A stretch of DNA of 36,909 nucleotides from Thermoleophilia bacterium. GTDB lineage: Bacteria; Actinomycetota; Thermoleophilia; Gaiellales; Gaiellaceae. The stretch spans positions 1 through 36,909 of the forward strand of contig JACVRR010000013.1 in NCBI GenBank assembly GCA_014534345.1, written 5' to 3'. Under the pieces are notes generated by a model that did not search any database, was not told the DNA's origin, and saw only the letters and a program-made list of their open reading frames with translations. Positions 8,907-17,620 of this stretch are shown here, piece after piece (position 1 is the stretch's first letter; every line of letters starts with the position of its first letter). The translations under genes and the position numbers were made by a program.

Positions 8907-10247
8907 GTGACGGTCAGGCGCGTACTGATCGCGGGAGCCGCGGGCCGCGACTTCCACAACTTCAACGTCGTCTACCGCGAGCGCGACGACGTCGAGGTCG
9001 TCGCGTTCACGGCCGCCCAGATTCCGAACATCGACGGCCGCGTCTACCCGCCCGCGCTCTCCGGCGAGCGGTACCCGGACGGTATCCCGATCCTCCCCGA
9101 GCGCGAGCTGGAGCAGGCGGTGCGGGAGCTCGCCGTCGACGAGGTCGTCTTCGCCTACTCCGACGTCTCGCACCAGCACGTGATGCATCTCGGCTCGCGT
9201 GCGCTCGCTGCCGGGGCGTCGTACACCCTGCTCGCCCCCGAGCGGACGATGCTCGCCTCGACGCTGCCCGTGGTCGCCGTGTGCGCCGTGCGTACGGGCG
9301 CCGGCAAGAGCCAGACCACGCGCCGGGTGGCGGACGTCCTGCGCGACGCGGGTCGCCGCGTCGCGGTCATCCGGCACCCGATGCCCTACGGCGACCTGGC
9401 GCGCCAGGCGACCCAGCGGTTCGAGACGTACGCCGACCTCGACGCGGCGCAGTGCACGATCGAGGAGCGCGAGGAGTACGAGCCGCACCTCGCGCAGGGG
9501 AACGTCGTCTACGCGGGGATCGACTACGCGGCCGTCCTCGCCCAGGCGGAGGCCGATGCCGACGTCGTCGTCTGGGACGGCGGGAACAACGACACGCCGT
9601 TCGTCCGTCCGACCGTCCACGTCGTCGTCGTCGACCCGCATCGCCCCGGCCACGAGCTGCGCTACCACCCAGGGGAGACGAACCTGCGAATGGCCGACGT
9701 GTGCGTCGTCAACAAGGTCGACACCGCGTCGGCCGAGGCGGTGGAGGCGGTCACCGAATCGGTCGGCCGCGCCAACCCCGACGCCGCGATCGTCCTGGCC
9801 GCCTCCCCGATCGAGCTGGAGGACGACGGCGCCGAGGTCGCCGGCAAGCGCGTCCTCGCGATCGAGGACGGGCCCACGCTCACGCACGGCGAGATGACGT
9901 ACGGGGCGGCGGCGCTCGCGGCGGAGGCGCACGGCGCAGCGGAGCTGATCGATCCCCGCCCGCACGCGGTCGGGTCGATCGCGGCCACCTTCGCCGCCTA
10001 CCCCGAGCTCGGCCCCGTGCTGCCGGCAACGGGCTACGGCGACGCCCAGGTGCGCGAGCTGCGCGAGACGATCGTCCGCTCGCGTCCCGACGTCGTGCTC
10101 GTCGGAACGCCCATCGACCTCCGCCGCCTGGTCGACCTCGACGTCCCGGCGCTGCGCGTGACCTACCGGCTCGAGGAGACCGGCACGCCGACGCTCGCGG
10201 ACGTCCTCGCCGCGCACGGCGTCATCGAGCAGCGCGCGCTCATCTGA
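8907..10247 (+). CDS. Cyclic 2,3-diphosphoglycerate synthase-like P-loop protein
   Basis: RRVLIAGAAGRDFHNFNVVYRERDDVEVVAFTAAQIPNIDGRVYP...AVRTGAGKSQTTRRVADVL...VVWDGGNNDTPF...NKVDTA; GTG start 8907. Confidence 0.85.
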   Translation: MTVRRVLIAGAAGRDFHNFNVVYRERDDVEVVAFTAAQIPNIDGRVYPPALSGERYPDGIPILPERELEQAVRELAVDEVVFAYSDVSHQHVMHLGSRALAAGASYTLLAPERTMLASTLPVVAVCAVRTGAGKSQTTRRVADVLRDAGRRVAVIRHPMPYGDLARQATQRFETYADLDAAQCTIEEREEYEPHLAQGNVVYAGIDYAAVLAQAEADADVVVWDGGNNDTPFVRPTVHVVVVDPHRPGHELRYHPGETNLRMADVCVVNKVDTASAEAVEAVTESVGRANPDAAIVLAASPIELEDDGAEVAGKRVLAIEDGPTLTHGEMTYGAAALAAEAHGAAELIDPRPHAVGSIAATFAAYPELGPVLPATGYGDAQVRELRETIVRSRPDVVLVGTPIDLRRLVDLDVPALRVTYRLEETGTPTLADVLAAHGVIEQRALI

Positions 10248-10250
10248 CGC

Positions 10251-11171
10251 CTGGACGCGCACGGCCCGACAGTCGTCGCCCTTGGCGGGAACTCGCTCGT
10301 CCGCGACGGCGAGCGCGGGAGCGAGCACGAGCAGCGCGCGAACGTCCGCCGGACGGTCCACGCGCTCCGCAGCCTGGTAGCCGGGAAGCCGCTCGTGGTG
10401 ACGCACGGGAACGGCCCGCAGGTCGGGAACGAGCTCGTCCGCCACGAGCGGGCCGCGGGCGAGGTCCCGCCGCTCCCCGTCTGGCTCGCCGTGGCGCAGA
10501 CGCAGGCGGAGATCGGAGCGCTGATCGCGGCCGAGCTCCCGCGCGTCGTCGCTCGCCCGGTGGCGGTCGTCCTGACTCACGTGCGCGTCGACGAGGACGA
10601 CCCGGCGTTCCGCGAGCCGGCGAAGCCCATCGGGCCGTTCTACGAGGAGGTTGACGCCCGGCGCCTGGAGCGCGAGCGGCGGTGGCGCCTCGTCCGGAAC
10701 TCGGACCGCGGCTGGCGGCGCGTGGTCGCCTCGCCGCTGCCGCGCGAGCTGGTCGAGGTCGCCGCGATCCGCACGCTCGTCGACGCGGGGACGGCGGTCG
10801 TCGCCTGCGGCGGCGGCGGCATCCCGGTGGCCCGCCGGGCGGCAGCGCTCGTGGGGGTCGACGCCGTCGTCGACAAGGACCACAGCTCGGCGCTGCTGGC
10901 CGCCGCGCTCGCCGCCAGGCACCTGGTCATCCTGACCGACGTCAGCGCCGTCCAGCGGGGCTACGGGACGCCGGAAGCCGAGGACGTCGCCGCGCTCACC
11001 GCGAGCGAGGCAAGCGCGCTCGCACGCGAGCTCGAGGCGGGCTCGATGCGCCCCAAGCTGGAAGCGTCCGCGGCCTTCGCCCGCGCAACCGGCGGCGAGG
11101 CGCTGATCACGTCGGCGGGCGCACTCGACGCAGCGCTGGCCGGTCGCGCAGGAACGCGGGTCCGCCCGTAA
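10251..11171 (+). CDS. Carbamate kinase (first in-frame plausible start is a CTG)
   Basis: TVVALGGNSLVRDG...VVTHGNGPQVGNELVRHE...CGGGGIPVAR...VDAVVDKDHSSALLA...LTDVSAVQRGYGT; the conserved first strand lies upstream of the first ATG/GTG/TTG. Confidence 0.88.
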   Translation: MDAHGPTVVALGGNSLVRDGERGSEHEQRANVRRTVHALRSLVAGKPLVVTHGNGPQVGNELVRHERAAGEVPPLPVWLAVAQTQAEIGALIAAELPRVVARPVAVVLTHVRVDEDDPAFREPAKPIGPFYEEVDARRLERERRWRLVRNSDRGWRRVVASPLPRELVEVAAIRTLVDAGTAVVACGGGGIPVARRAAALVGVDAVVDKDHSSALLAAALAARHLVILTDVSAVQRGYGTPEAEDVAALTASEASALARELEAGSMRPKLEASAAFARATGGEALITSAGALDAALAGRAGTRVRP

Positions 11172-11185
11172 CGCGCGCGCACGCA

Positions 11186-11215
11186 GGCGGGGGCGGCGCT
11201 TGCGCCGCCCCCGCC
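11186..11215. terminator. Perfect 14-bp stem GGCGGGGGCGGCGC-TT-GCGCCGCCCCCGCC between convergent genes
   Basis: Exact inverted repeat between carbamate kinase (+) and Hsp20 (-) stop codons; no long T-tract. Confidence 0.6.
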
Positions 11216-11231
11216 GTCGGCGAGGAGGCCT

Positions 11232-11705
11232 TTACGCGCGCTCGGCGCTGCCCTCGATCGCAGACTGCTGCCCGCCGACGGGAATCCGACGCGGCTTCTG
11301 CTGCGCGGGCTTCGCGACGTGCAGCTCGAGCACGCCGTTGTCGTACTCGGCCCGGATCTGCTCCTCCGCGACGCCCTGCGGCAGCCCGACCGTGCGGGCG
11401 AAGGTGCCGAAGCGGCGCTCGTAGCGGTAGAAGTGATCGCCTTCGACCTTGTGCGCCCGGTCGCGCTCGGCGCTCACCGTGAGCGCGCCGTCCTCGTACT
11501 CCACGTTGATCTTCTCCTGCGGGATGCCCGGCAGGTCGAACGCGTAGACGATCTCGTCGTCGGTCTCCCACACGTCGACGGCCGGCACCCACTGCCGATT
11601 CCGCTCGCCGTTGCTCTCTCCGAGCCATCCGCCCATCAGCCGGCTCATGTCCTGCTGCAGGGCTGCCAGCTCGCGGAACGGCTCCCAGCGAAGGATCGTT
11701 GCCAT
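11232..11705 (-). CDS. Hsp20/alpha-crystallin small heat-shock protein
   Basis: WVPAVDVWETDDEIVYAFDLPGIPQEKINVEYEDGALTVSAERDR...FGTFARTVGLPQGVAEEQIRAEYDNGVLELHVAK. Confidence 0.95.
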   Translation of the reverse strand: MATILRWEPFRELAALQQDMSRLMGGWLGESNGERNRQWVPAVDVWETDDEIVYAFDLPGIPQEKINVEYEDGALTVSAERDRAHKVEGDHFYRYERRFGTFARTVGLPQGVAEEQIRAEYDNGVLELHVAKPAQQKPRRIPVGGQQSAIEGSAERA

Positions 11706-11746
11706 CAGTCCCCTCCTCTCATGACTCCGAACTTGATGACGCGCAC

Positions 11747-11775
11747 AGAATAAAACCTGAGCGTTGGTTTGTCAA
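11747..11775 (-). promoter_or_regulatory. Sigma70-type promoter for Hsp20: TTGACA-N17-TATTCT
   Basis: On the minus strand TTGACA (11775-11770), 17-nt spacer, TATTCT (11752-11747); SD-like GAGAGGAGGGG before the Hsp20 ATG. Confidence 0.75.
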
Positions 11776-11800
11776 GTCTTTCTCGCCTACGATCGCCGCC

Positions 11801-12721
11801 GTGGTTCGCGTGGACTCCGGGCTGAAGGGACGCCACTTCACCCGGATCGCCGACTGGGCCGCGGAGGAGCTGCTGGCCGTGCTGGAGCTGGCGGACGAGC
11901 TCAAGCGCGCGCGGGCGCGCGGCGAGGAGCACGCGCTGCTGCCCGGCCGTGCCGTCGGGCTCCTGTTCGCCAAGCCGTCGACCCGCACGCGGGTCTCGTT
12001 CGAGGTCGGCGTCGCCCAGCTCGGCGGAACCGCCCTCTACCTCTCGGCGAACGAGCTGCAGCTCGGCCGCGGCGAGACGATCCGCGACACGGCGACCGTG
12101 CTCTCGCGCTATCTCGACGCGATCATGATCCGCACGTTCGCGCAGGCCGACGTCGAGGAGTTCGCCGGGGCGGCGTCGGTCCCCGTGATCAACGGCCTCA
12201 CCGACTCCACCCACCCGTGCCAGGCGCTCGCCGACGCGATGACGATCCGCGAGCGGCTCGGGCGGCTCGAGGGCGTCCGCGTCGCGTACGTCGGCGACGG
12301 GAACAACGTCCTCCACTCGCTGGCGGCGATCTGCAACCGGCTGGGCATGGAGATCGTCGCCGCGACGCCGGCCGGGTACGAGCCCGACCCGGACGAGATC
12401 GCGCGCGCGGGCGGCATCGACCTCGTGCGCGACCCGCGCGAGGCCGCCGCCGGCGCGGACGTCCTCTACACCGACGTCTGGACGTCGATGGGTCAGGAGG
12501 CCGAGCGGGAGCGGCGCCTGCGCGACCTGGCCGCCTACCGGGTCGACGACTCGCTCCTCCGCGTCGCCGACGAGGGGGCGATCGTGCTCCACTGCCTCCC
12601 CGCGCACTACGGCGAGGAGATCACCGAGGAGGTGCTCTACGGCCCGCAGTCGGCCGTCTGGGACGAGGCCGAGAACCGTCTCCACGTCCAGAAGGCGCTC
12701 CTCGCGCTGATCGTCCCGTAG
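11801..12721 (+). CDS. argF: Ornithine carbamoyltransferase
   Basis: FAKPSTRTRVSFEVGVAQLGG, HPCQALADAMTI, DVWTSMGQE, VLHCLPAHYGEEIT. Confidence 0.95.
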   Translation: MVRVDSGLKGRHFTRIADWAAEELLAVLELADELKRARARGEEHALLPGRAVGLLFAKPSTRTRVSFEVGVAQLGGTALYLSANELQLGRGETIRDTATVLSRYLDAIMIRTFAQADVEEFAGAASVPVINGLTDSTHPCQALADAMTIRERLGRLEGVRVAYVGDGNNVLHSLAAICNRLGMEIVAATPAGYEPDPDEIARAGGIDLVRDPREAAAGADVLYTDVWTSMGQEAERERRLRDLAAYRVDDSLLRVADEGAIVLHCLPAHYGEEITEEVLYGPQSAVWDEAENRLHVQKALLALIVP

Positions 12722-12728
12722 GCCGCGG

Positions 12729-13436
12729 ATGCTCCCGCTCCGCGACAACGCGCCGACCCGCCACTTCCCGGTGGTGACCGTCGCGCTGATCGCGGCGAAC
12801 GTCCTCTTCTACTTCCTCTATCAGGCGCGCGACACGATCGTCACGACGGTGCGGGAGCCGGTGAACCAGCTCGCCTTCCACCCCTGCGAGGTCAACGACA
12901 GCTGCGCCGTGACGGGCGAGGACTGGCCGATCACCGTCCTCACGTCGATGTTCATGCACGGCGACATCCTCCACCTGGGCGGGAACATGCTCTTCCTGTG
13001 GGTGTTCGGGAACAACATCGAGGACGCGCTCGGGCGGTTCCGCTACCTCGTCTTCTACCTGCTGGCCGGCGTGGCGGCCACGCTCCTGCAGACGGTCGTG
13101 ACGCTCTGGACGGCCAGCCCGGAGGCGGCACAGATCCCCAACCTCGGCGCCAGCGGCGCCGTGTCCGGCGTCCTGGGCGCCTACTTCCTCGTGCTCCCGC
13201 ACGCGAGCGTCCTGACGGTGATCTTCCTGGGGATCATCTTCTTCCTGCGCGAGATCCCCGCCTTCCTCTACCTGGCGGTCTGGTTCCTGTTCCAGGCGTG
13301 GGACGCGAACTTCCAGCTCTCGCATCCTCCCGAGGGCGGCGGCGTCGCCGTCTTCGCGCACATCGGCGGCTTCCTGTTCGGGCTCTTCGCGGTCAAGCTC
13401 TTCCAGCAGCGGCAGCCGCTGCGGCCGCGCTACTGA
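12729..13436 (+). CDS. Rhomboid family intramembrane serine protease
   Basis: TSMFMHGDILHLGGNMLFLWVFGNNIEDALG...NLGASGAVSGVLGAYFLV...AHIGGFLFGL. Confidence 0.95.
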   Translation: MLPLRDNAPTRHFPVVTVALIAANVLFYFLYQARDTIVTTVREPVNQLAFHPCEVNDSCAVTGEDWPITVLTSMFMHGDILHLGGNMLFLWVFGNNIEDALGRFRYLVFYLLAGVAATLLQTVVTLWTASPEAAQIPNLGASGAVSGVLGAYFLVLPHASVLTVIFLGIIFFLREIPAFLYLAVWFLFQAWDANFQLSHPPEGGGVAVFAHIGGFLFGLFAVKLFQQRQPLRPRY

Positions 13437-13438
13437 CC

Positions 13439-13768
13439 GTGTCGTTCGAGGAGCACGTGCGCGCGGCGCTCGACGCGCTCCCGGCCCACCTGGCCCGCGC
13501 GCTCGACAACGTGACCGTGGCGGTCGAGGACGAGCACCCCGACGACCCCGATCTGTTCGGGCTGTACGAGGGCGTCCCGCTGCCCGAGCGCGGCGAACGC
13601 TACGCGGGCCACCTGCCCGACCGGATCACCGTCTACCGGCTGCCCCTCGAGGAGTCGTTCCCGGACCCGGACGAGCTCGAGCACGAGATCCGGATCACCG
13701 TGCTGCACGAGCTGGCTCACTACTTCGGGATCGACGAGGACAGGCTCGCCGAGCTCGGGTACGACTAG
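13439..13768 (+). CDS. Metallopeptidase family protein (zincin-like)
   Basis: VSFEEHVRAALDALPAHLARALDNVTVAVED...ITVLHELAHYFGIDEDRLAELGYD (HExxH); in frame with ORF 12998..13768. Confidence 0.85.
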   Translation: MSFEEHVRAALDALPAHLARALDNVTVAVEDEHPDDPDLFGLYEGVPLPERGERYAGHLPDRITVYRLPLEESFPDPDELEHEIRITVLHELAHYFGIDEDRLAELGYD

Positions 13769-13825
13769 AGGTTAGGTCCCGGCGGCGTGGGAAATAACGG
13801 GCGATCTGCCCGCGTTGGGAAGGAC

Positions 13826-14068
13826 GTGAGGACCATCGAGGACATCCACACCGAGATCGAGCGGCTGAGCGAGCACCGGGCCGTCCTCTGGCGCGAGCTC
13901 GGCGAGAGCTACGACCCCTCGACCGCTTCGGAGCTGAAGGAGATCGACACTCGCCTCGCCTCCCTGTGGGAGGAGCAGCGCCTGCGCCGGGCGCAGTTGC
14001 GGTTCGGCGACCGAGAGCGCATCATCGCGCGCGCGCGCGCCGAGGAGCGCCTCGAGCGCGCCGCGTAG
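13826..14068 (+). CDS. DUF2630-like small coiled protein
   Basis: VRTIEDIHTEIERLSEHRAVLWRELGESYDPSTASELKEIDTRLASLWEEQRLRRAQLRFG. Confidence 0.7.
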   Translation: MRTIEDIHTEIERLSEHRAVLWRELGESYDPSTASELKEIDTRLASLWEEQRLRRAQLRFGDRERIIARARAEERLERAA

Positions 14069-14074
14069 CGCCCG

Positions 14075-15748
14075 CTAGCCCGTTCCGAGACGCGACGTAC
14101 CGAGACGCTCGGAGACGAGCGTGTCGGCCGCGTTCGCGCTCTCGGGATCGCCCGAGACCGCGGCGACGAACAGGTCGCGTTCGAGCGCGTACAGCTCCGT
14201 GTCCTCGGCGGCGGTGACGGTCGCCGTCCGCGGGACGTCGCGGAGCAGCGCGATCTCGCCGAAGCACGACCCCGGCCCGAGTTCGCCCAGCGGCGACCCG
14301 TTCGCGGATACGGTCACCCGCCCGTCCGCGACGATGTAGAAGAGATCGCCGACGTCGCCCTCGCGCACGATCGTCTGGCCCGCGCCGACCGTGCGCGGAC
14401 GGAGGTCGTGCGCCAGCCGCTCGAGCGTCTGGACGGGAAGCGGCGCGAAGATCGGCAGCCGTTGCAGCAGCGCGAGCTCGCGTTGGCGCGACTCGGCGCG
14501 GCGGTCGATGCGCGCGAGCGCCGGCCAGGAGAGGAGGACGAGCGCGGGAAGGAGCGCGCCCACGACGACGAGCGATGCGCGCTCGCCGACCAGCGCGATC
14601 AGCAGCGGCGTCAGCGCGCCGCCGACCGCCACGCTGATGTAGATCAACGTGTTCAGCACGCCGAAGACCCGCGCCAGCACGGCGTCGTCGCCGGTGCGTT
14701 GCAGGAGTGTGAAGCCGGACACGTCGACCAGCGTGTTGGCGACGCCGATCAGGCCGAACAGCACGAGCGCGAGCGCGAGCTGCGGCCAGCCGCCGACGAC
14801 CGCGAGCGGCAAGCTCCAGCCGACGATCCCCACTGCGAACGCGGCGGCCAGGCGCGGACGCCCGACGAGCGCGAACGCGATCACCGAGCCGATGAGGCCG
14901 CCGATCCCGAGGGCCGAGTTGAAGATCCCCACGCCGGCCTCGCCGATCTCGAAGATCTCGAGCGCGAGGATGACGACGAAGACCGACAGCGTCCCGAGCA
15001 CGAGCGTCTGTGCGGCCATGAGGAGGACGACGATGCGGACGGCCGGAGCGCGGGCGACGGCCGCGAACCCGGTCGCCAGCTCGCCGAGCACGCCTCGCGC
15101 GGAGCGGGGCGCCTTCGGGCGGCGAGGCTCGCTCCAACTGCGCCGCACACGCTCGATCAGAAAGGCCGACCACAGGAACGTGGCGCCGTTGAACGCGAAC
15201 GCGACCTCCGGCCCCGCCGCCGCGACGATGAAGCCACCGAGCGCCGGCCCGGCGAACGACCCCGTGCTGTTGATCGTGCTCGTGGCCACGTTCGCCGCGG
15301 TCAGCTCCTCCGGCGTCCGGGCGAGCAAGGGCAGGGCGGCCGCCTTGGCGGGCCGGAATGCCGTCGCGCTGATCGAGGTGATCGTCGCGAGCGCGTAGAC
15401 GAGCAGCGGAGACCCGTCGAGCGCGATGGTCGCTGCCGCGCCGGCCATGGTGACGACGCGCACGAGATCGGACGCGAGCATCACCGGGATCCGGCGGTAC
15501 CGGTCGCCGAGCAGGCCCGTGAACGGCGAAGCGACCGCCGAGGGCAGGTACCGGATGAGCGCGACGAGCCCGACGGCGGCCGCCCCGCCGACGTCGTACG
15601 CGTAGACGAAGAGCGCGATCGTGTACGACCAGGTGCCGACCACCGACCCGACGTCGGCGAGCTGCAATCGCCTGATCTGCGGGTTCGCGAACACGGCACG
15701 GAACGCCGCCACGGAGGCCGCGAGACGCGTCCCGACGCCGCTGGTCAC
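14075..15748 (-). CDS. MFS transporter with C-terminal cyclic-nucleotide-binding domain
   Basis: Multi-TM MFS region then LLQRLPIFAPLPVQTLERLAHDL...GQTIVREGDVGDLFYIVADGRVTV...GSCFGEIALLRDVPRTATVTA. Confidence 0.9.
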   Translation of the reverse strand: MTSGVGTRLAASVAAFRAVFANPQIRRLQLADVGSVVGTWSYTIALFVYAYDVGGAAAVGLVALIRYLPSAVASPFTGLLGDRYRRIPVMLASDLVRVVTMAGAAATIALDGSPLLVYALATITSISATAFRPAKAAALPLLARTPEELTAANVATSTINSTGSFAGPALGGFIVAAAGPEVAFAFNGATFLWSAFLIERVRRSWSEPRRPKAPRSARGVLGELATGFAAVARAPAVRIVVLLMAAQTLVLGTLSVFVVILALEIFEIGEAGVGIFNSALGIGGLIGSVIAFALVGRPRLAAAFAVGIVGWSLPLAVVGGWPQLALALVLFGLIGVANTLVDVSGFTLLQRTGDDAVLARVFGVLNTLIYISVAVGGALTPLLIALVGERASLVVVGALLPALVLLSWPALARIDRRAESRQRELALLQRLPIFAPLPVQTLERLAHDLRPRTVGAGQTIVREGDVGDLFYIVADGRVTVSANGSPLGELGPGSCFGEIALLRDVPRTATVTAAEDTELYALERDLFVAAVSGDPESANAADTLVSERLGTSRLGTG

Positions 15749-15853
15749 GCGGGCAAGGATTGCACCTTTGCGTTTGACGTGGAAGATTTCCCGGGCAAGC
15801 TGCGTCTAGGGGGTTGAAACCGGCAAGCGGACCCAGCGAGAAAGGAGCGGGAC

Positions 15854-16006
15854 ATGGCGGACAGCATCGAGCGCGGCGAGGACACCGAGGTCGAGGGCCA
15901 CGTCGACGCCGTCGAGCGCGCGGACGACGAGGTCGAGGGCCACGTCGACGCCGTCGAGCGCGGCTCGGACGACGAGGTCGAGGGCCACGTCGACGCCGTC
16001 GAGTAG
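15854..16006 (+). CDS. Small acidic repeat protein (50 aa) with three exact EVEGHVDAVE copies
   Basis: ATG with strong SD (gagaaaggagcgggac); MADSIERGEDTEVEGHVDAVERADDEVEGHVDAVERGSDDEVEGHVDAVE*; followed by a strong terminator; below the ORF track size cutoff. Confidence 0.75.
   Translation: MADSIERGEDTEVEGHVDAVERADDEVEGHVDAVERGSDDEVEGHVDAVE
15887..16003 (+). repeat. Three identical 30-nt copies of GAGGTCGAGGGCCACGTCGACGCCGTCGAG
   Basis: Copies at 15887-15916, 15929-15958, 15974-16003 (periods 42 and 45 nt, in frame). Confidence 0.9.
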
Positions 16007-16030
16007 CTAGCTCAAACACTCAGCGCGCTG

Positions 16031-16057
16031 AAAAGAGCCGGAAGTCCCGGCTCTTTT
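16031..16057. terminator. Bidirectional Rho-independent terminator AAAAGAGCCGG-AAGTC-CCGGCTCTTTT
   Basis: 11-bp perfect stem with A/T tracts on both flanks, between convergent small ORF (+) and GAF gene (-). Confidence 0.9.
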
Positions 16058-16707
16058 CACGTCTGCGTGTCGGCGCGCAGCACGTCGGCGAGTGCGACCA
16101 GCAGCCGCGAGGCGGCGTCACGCCGTTCCTCCGGCAGCGCTTCCAGCGTGGTGGCGAGCCGCGCGGCCGCGACGACGTCTCCGCCGGCGTCGGCCACGGC
16201 GCGCGCCGCGCGGCGGGCCCGCTGCAGCAGCTCGAGCGCGATCGCGGCCTGGTTCGCGAACAGCCCGAGCAGCTCCATCTCCTCGAGCGAGAACCCGGCG
16301 CTCGCGCGGTCGAGCACCTGGAGCACGCCGAGGGCGCGGTCCTCCGCCAGCAGCGGCACCGCCATCAGCCCGTTCGGGACGTAGCCGGTCCGCTCGGCGA
16401 CGCTGCGCGCGAAGCGCGGGTCGTTGTGCAGGTCGTCGACCACGAGCGGCTGCCGCGTGACGACGACCCAGCCGGCGATCCCGGTCCCCGAGGGGATCCG
16501 CATCCCGATCAGGTGGTCCTCCCCTTCGCCGGAGACCGCCTCGAACACGAGCTCGTCGGTATCGGTGTCGAGCAGGAAGACGGACGACGCCTTCGCGCCG
16601 AAGATCGCGCGCGCGACCTCGACGATCGACTGCAGCAGCGCGCGATGTGCCTCCTCGGCGCCGACCACGCCGGCGGCGACGGCGGCGCGGAGGTTGTCGT
16701 CAGGCAT
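16057..16707 (-). CDS. GAF domain protein
   Basis: HRALLQSIVEVARAIFGAKASSVFLLDTDTDELVFEAVSGEGEDHLIGMRIPSGTGIAGWVVVTRQPLVVDDLHNDPRF...SLEEMELLGLFANQAAIAL. Confidence 0.92.
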   Translation of the reverse strand: MPDDNLRAAVAAGVVGAEEAHRALLQSIVEVARAIFGAKASSVFLLDTDTDELVFEAVSGEGEDHLIGMRIPSGTGIAGWVVVTRQPLVVDDLHNDPRFARSVAERTGYVPNGLMAVPLLAEDRALGVLQVLDRASAGFSLEEMELLGLFANQAAIALELLQRARRAARAVADAGGDVVAAARLATTLEALPEERRDAASRLLVALADVLRADTQT

Positions 16708-17587
16708 CGGACCCTCCTCCGTTCGAGGCGATCAGGTAGAGGACGCTCTTGAGCTGGAACGGCGTCAGCTCGGGATGCTTGGCGCGCACGAGCGCGCAGA
16801 TCGCCGACATGTGCGGCGTCGCGAAGCTGTTGCCGGTCGCCCGGATCGTCGAGCCGCCGAGCCAGGCGATCTCGATGCTGACCCCGCGCGCGAAGAACTC
16901 GACCGGCGGGTCCGGGTTGTAGAAGAAGAGGGTTCCGTCCGGCAGGTCGTGGCTCCCGACCGAGATCACCGACGAGAACTTCCACGGATAGCTCTCGACC
17001 GGCATGTTGTGCGCCGAGGCGACGAGCACCGTCTTGCGGAAGTACGCCGCGTCGGCCAGCTCGTGGAGCACGGAGGCGAAGTCGCGCTTCGTCGTCGAGA
17101 GGCTCATGTTGATGACGTCGAATCCGCGCTCGACCGCCCAGCGCAGCCCCGCGAGCAGGATCTTCCCGCTTCCGGTGTAGCCGGCGCCGAGCACGCGGAC
17201 GCTGTACAGGTCGCACTCCGGCGCGACCGCCCGGATGATCCCCGCACAGGCGGTGCCGTGGCCGGCGACGTCGCCCTCCTCGTCGTCGACGACCGTCGGC
17301 TCGCCGTCCTCGCCCGCCACCAGCGCCCACGCACCCTGGACGTCGCCCACCAGTGGATGGCCCGCCTCGACCCCGCTGTCGAGGACGCAGACGCTGATGC
17401 CCTTGCCCGTCGACCCGCCGAGCGCCCACTCGCGCGTGACCCGGTCGGGCCAGCGGAACGGCATCGTGATCCGGTCGATCGCGTCGGACGGCAGGCTCCA
17501 GGCGGGGAGCTTCCGCTTCGGCTCCTCGGGGGGCCGCTCCTCGGCCTTCCCTTCCTCCTTCGCCTGCTCGGGCTCCGGCTCGGCCAC
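16700..17587 (-). CDS. S8 family (subtilisin-like) serine peptidase without obvious signal peptide
   Basis: VCVLDSGVEAGHP (Asp), GHGTACAGI (His), GNSFATPHMSA (Ser); acidic/charged N-terminus; overlaps GAF gene by 8 nt. Confidence 0.93.
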   Translation of the reverse strand: MAEPEPEQAKEEGKAEERPPEEPKRKLPAWSLPSDAIDRITMPFRWPDRVTREWALGGSTGKGISVCVLDSGVEAGHPLVGDVQGAWALVAGEDGEPTVVDDEEGDVAGHGTACAGIIRAVAPECDLYSVRVLGAGYTGSGKILLAGLRWAVERGFDVINMSLSTTKRDFASVLHELADAAYFRKTVLVASAHNMPVESYPWKFSSVISVGSHDLPDGTLFFYNPDPPVEFFARGVSIEIAWLGGSTIRATGNSFATPHMSAICALVRAKHPELTPFQLKSVLYLIASNGGGSDA

Positions 17588-17620
17588 GGCGCGATCGTAG
17601 TCGGCGGCGCCCGGGCGCGC

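Noticed and set aside
10245-10247. TGA as selenocysteine codon
   Set aside because: No SECIS-like hairpin recognised, no cysteine-containing homology at this junction, and both flanking proteins are separately complete families; CTG start or ordinary readthrough is simpler.
8487-10922. 811-aa minus-strand ORF opposite cDPGS and carbamate kinase
   Set aside because: Shadow ORF; low-complexity D/R/V/G composition and the opposite strand encodes clear enzymes.
15887-16003. CRISPR-like array
   Set aside because: Only three repeats with 12-15 nt spacers, all in frame within a small ORF with SD and terminator; protein-coding repeat is the better explanation.
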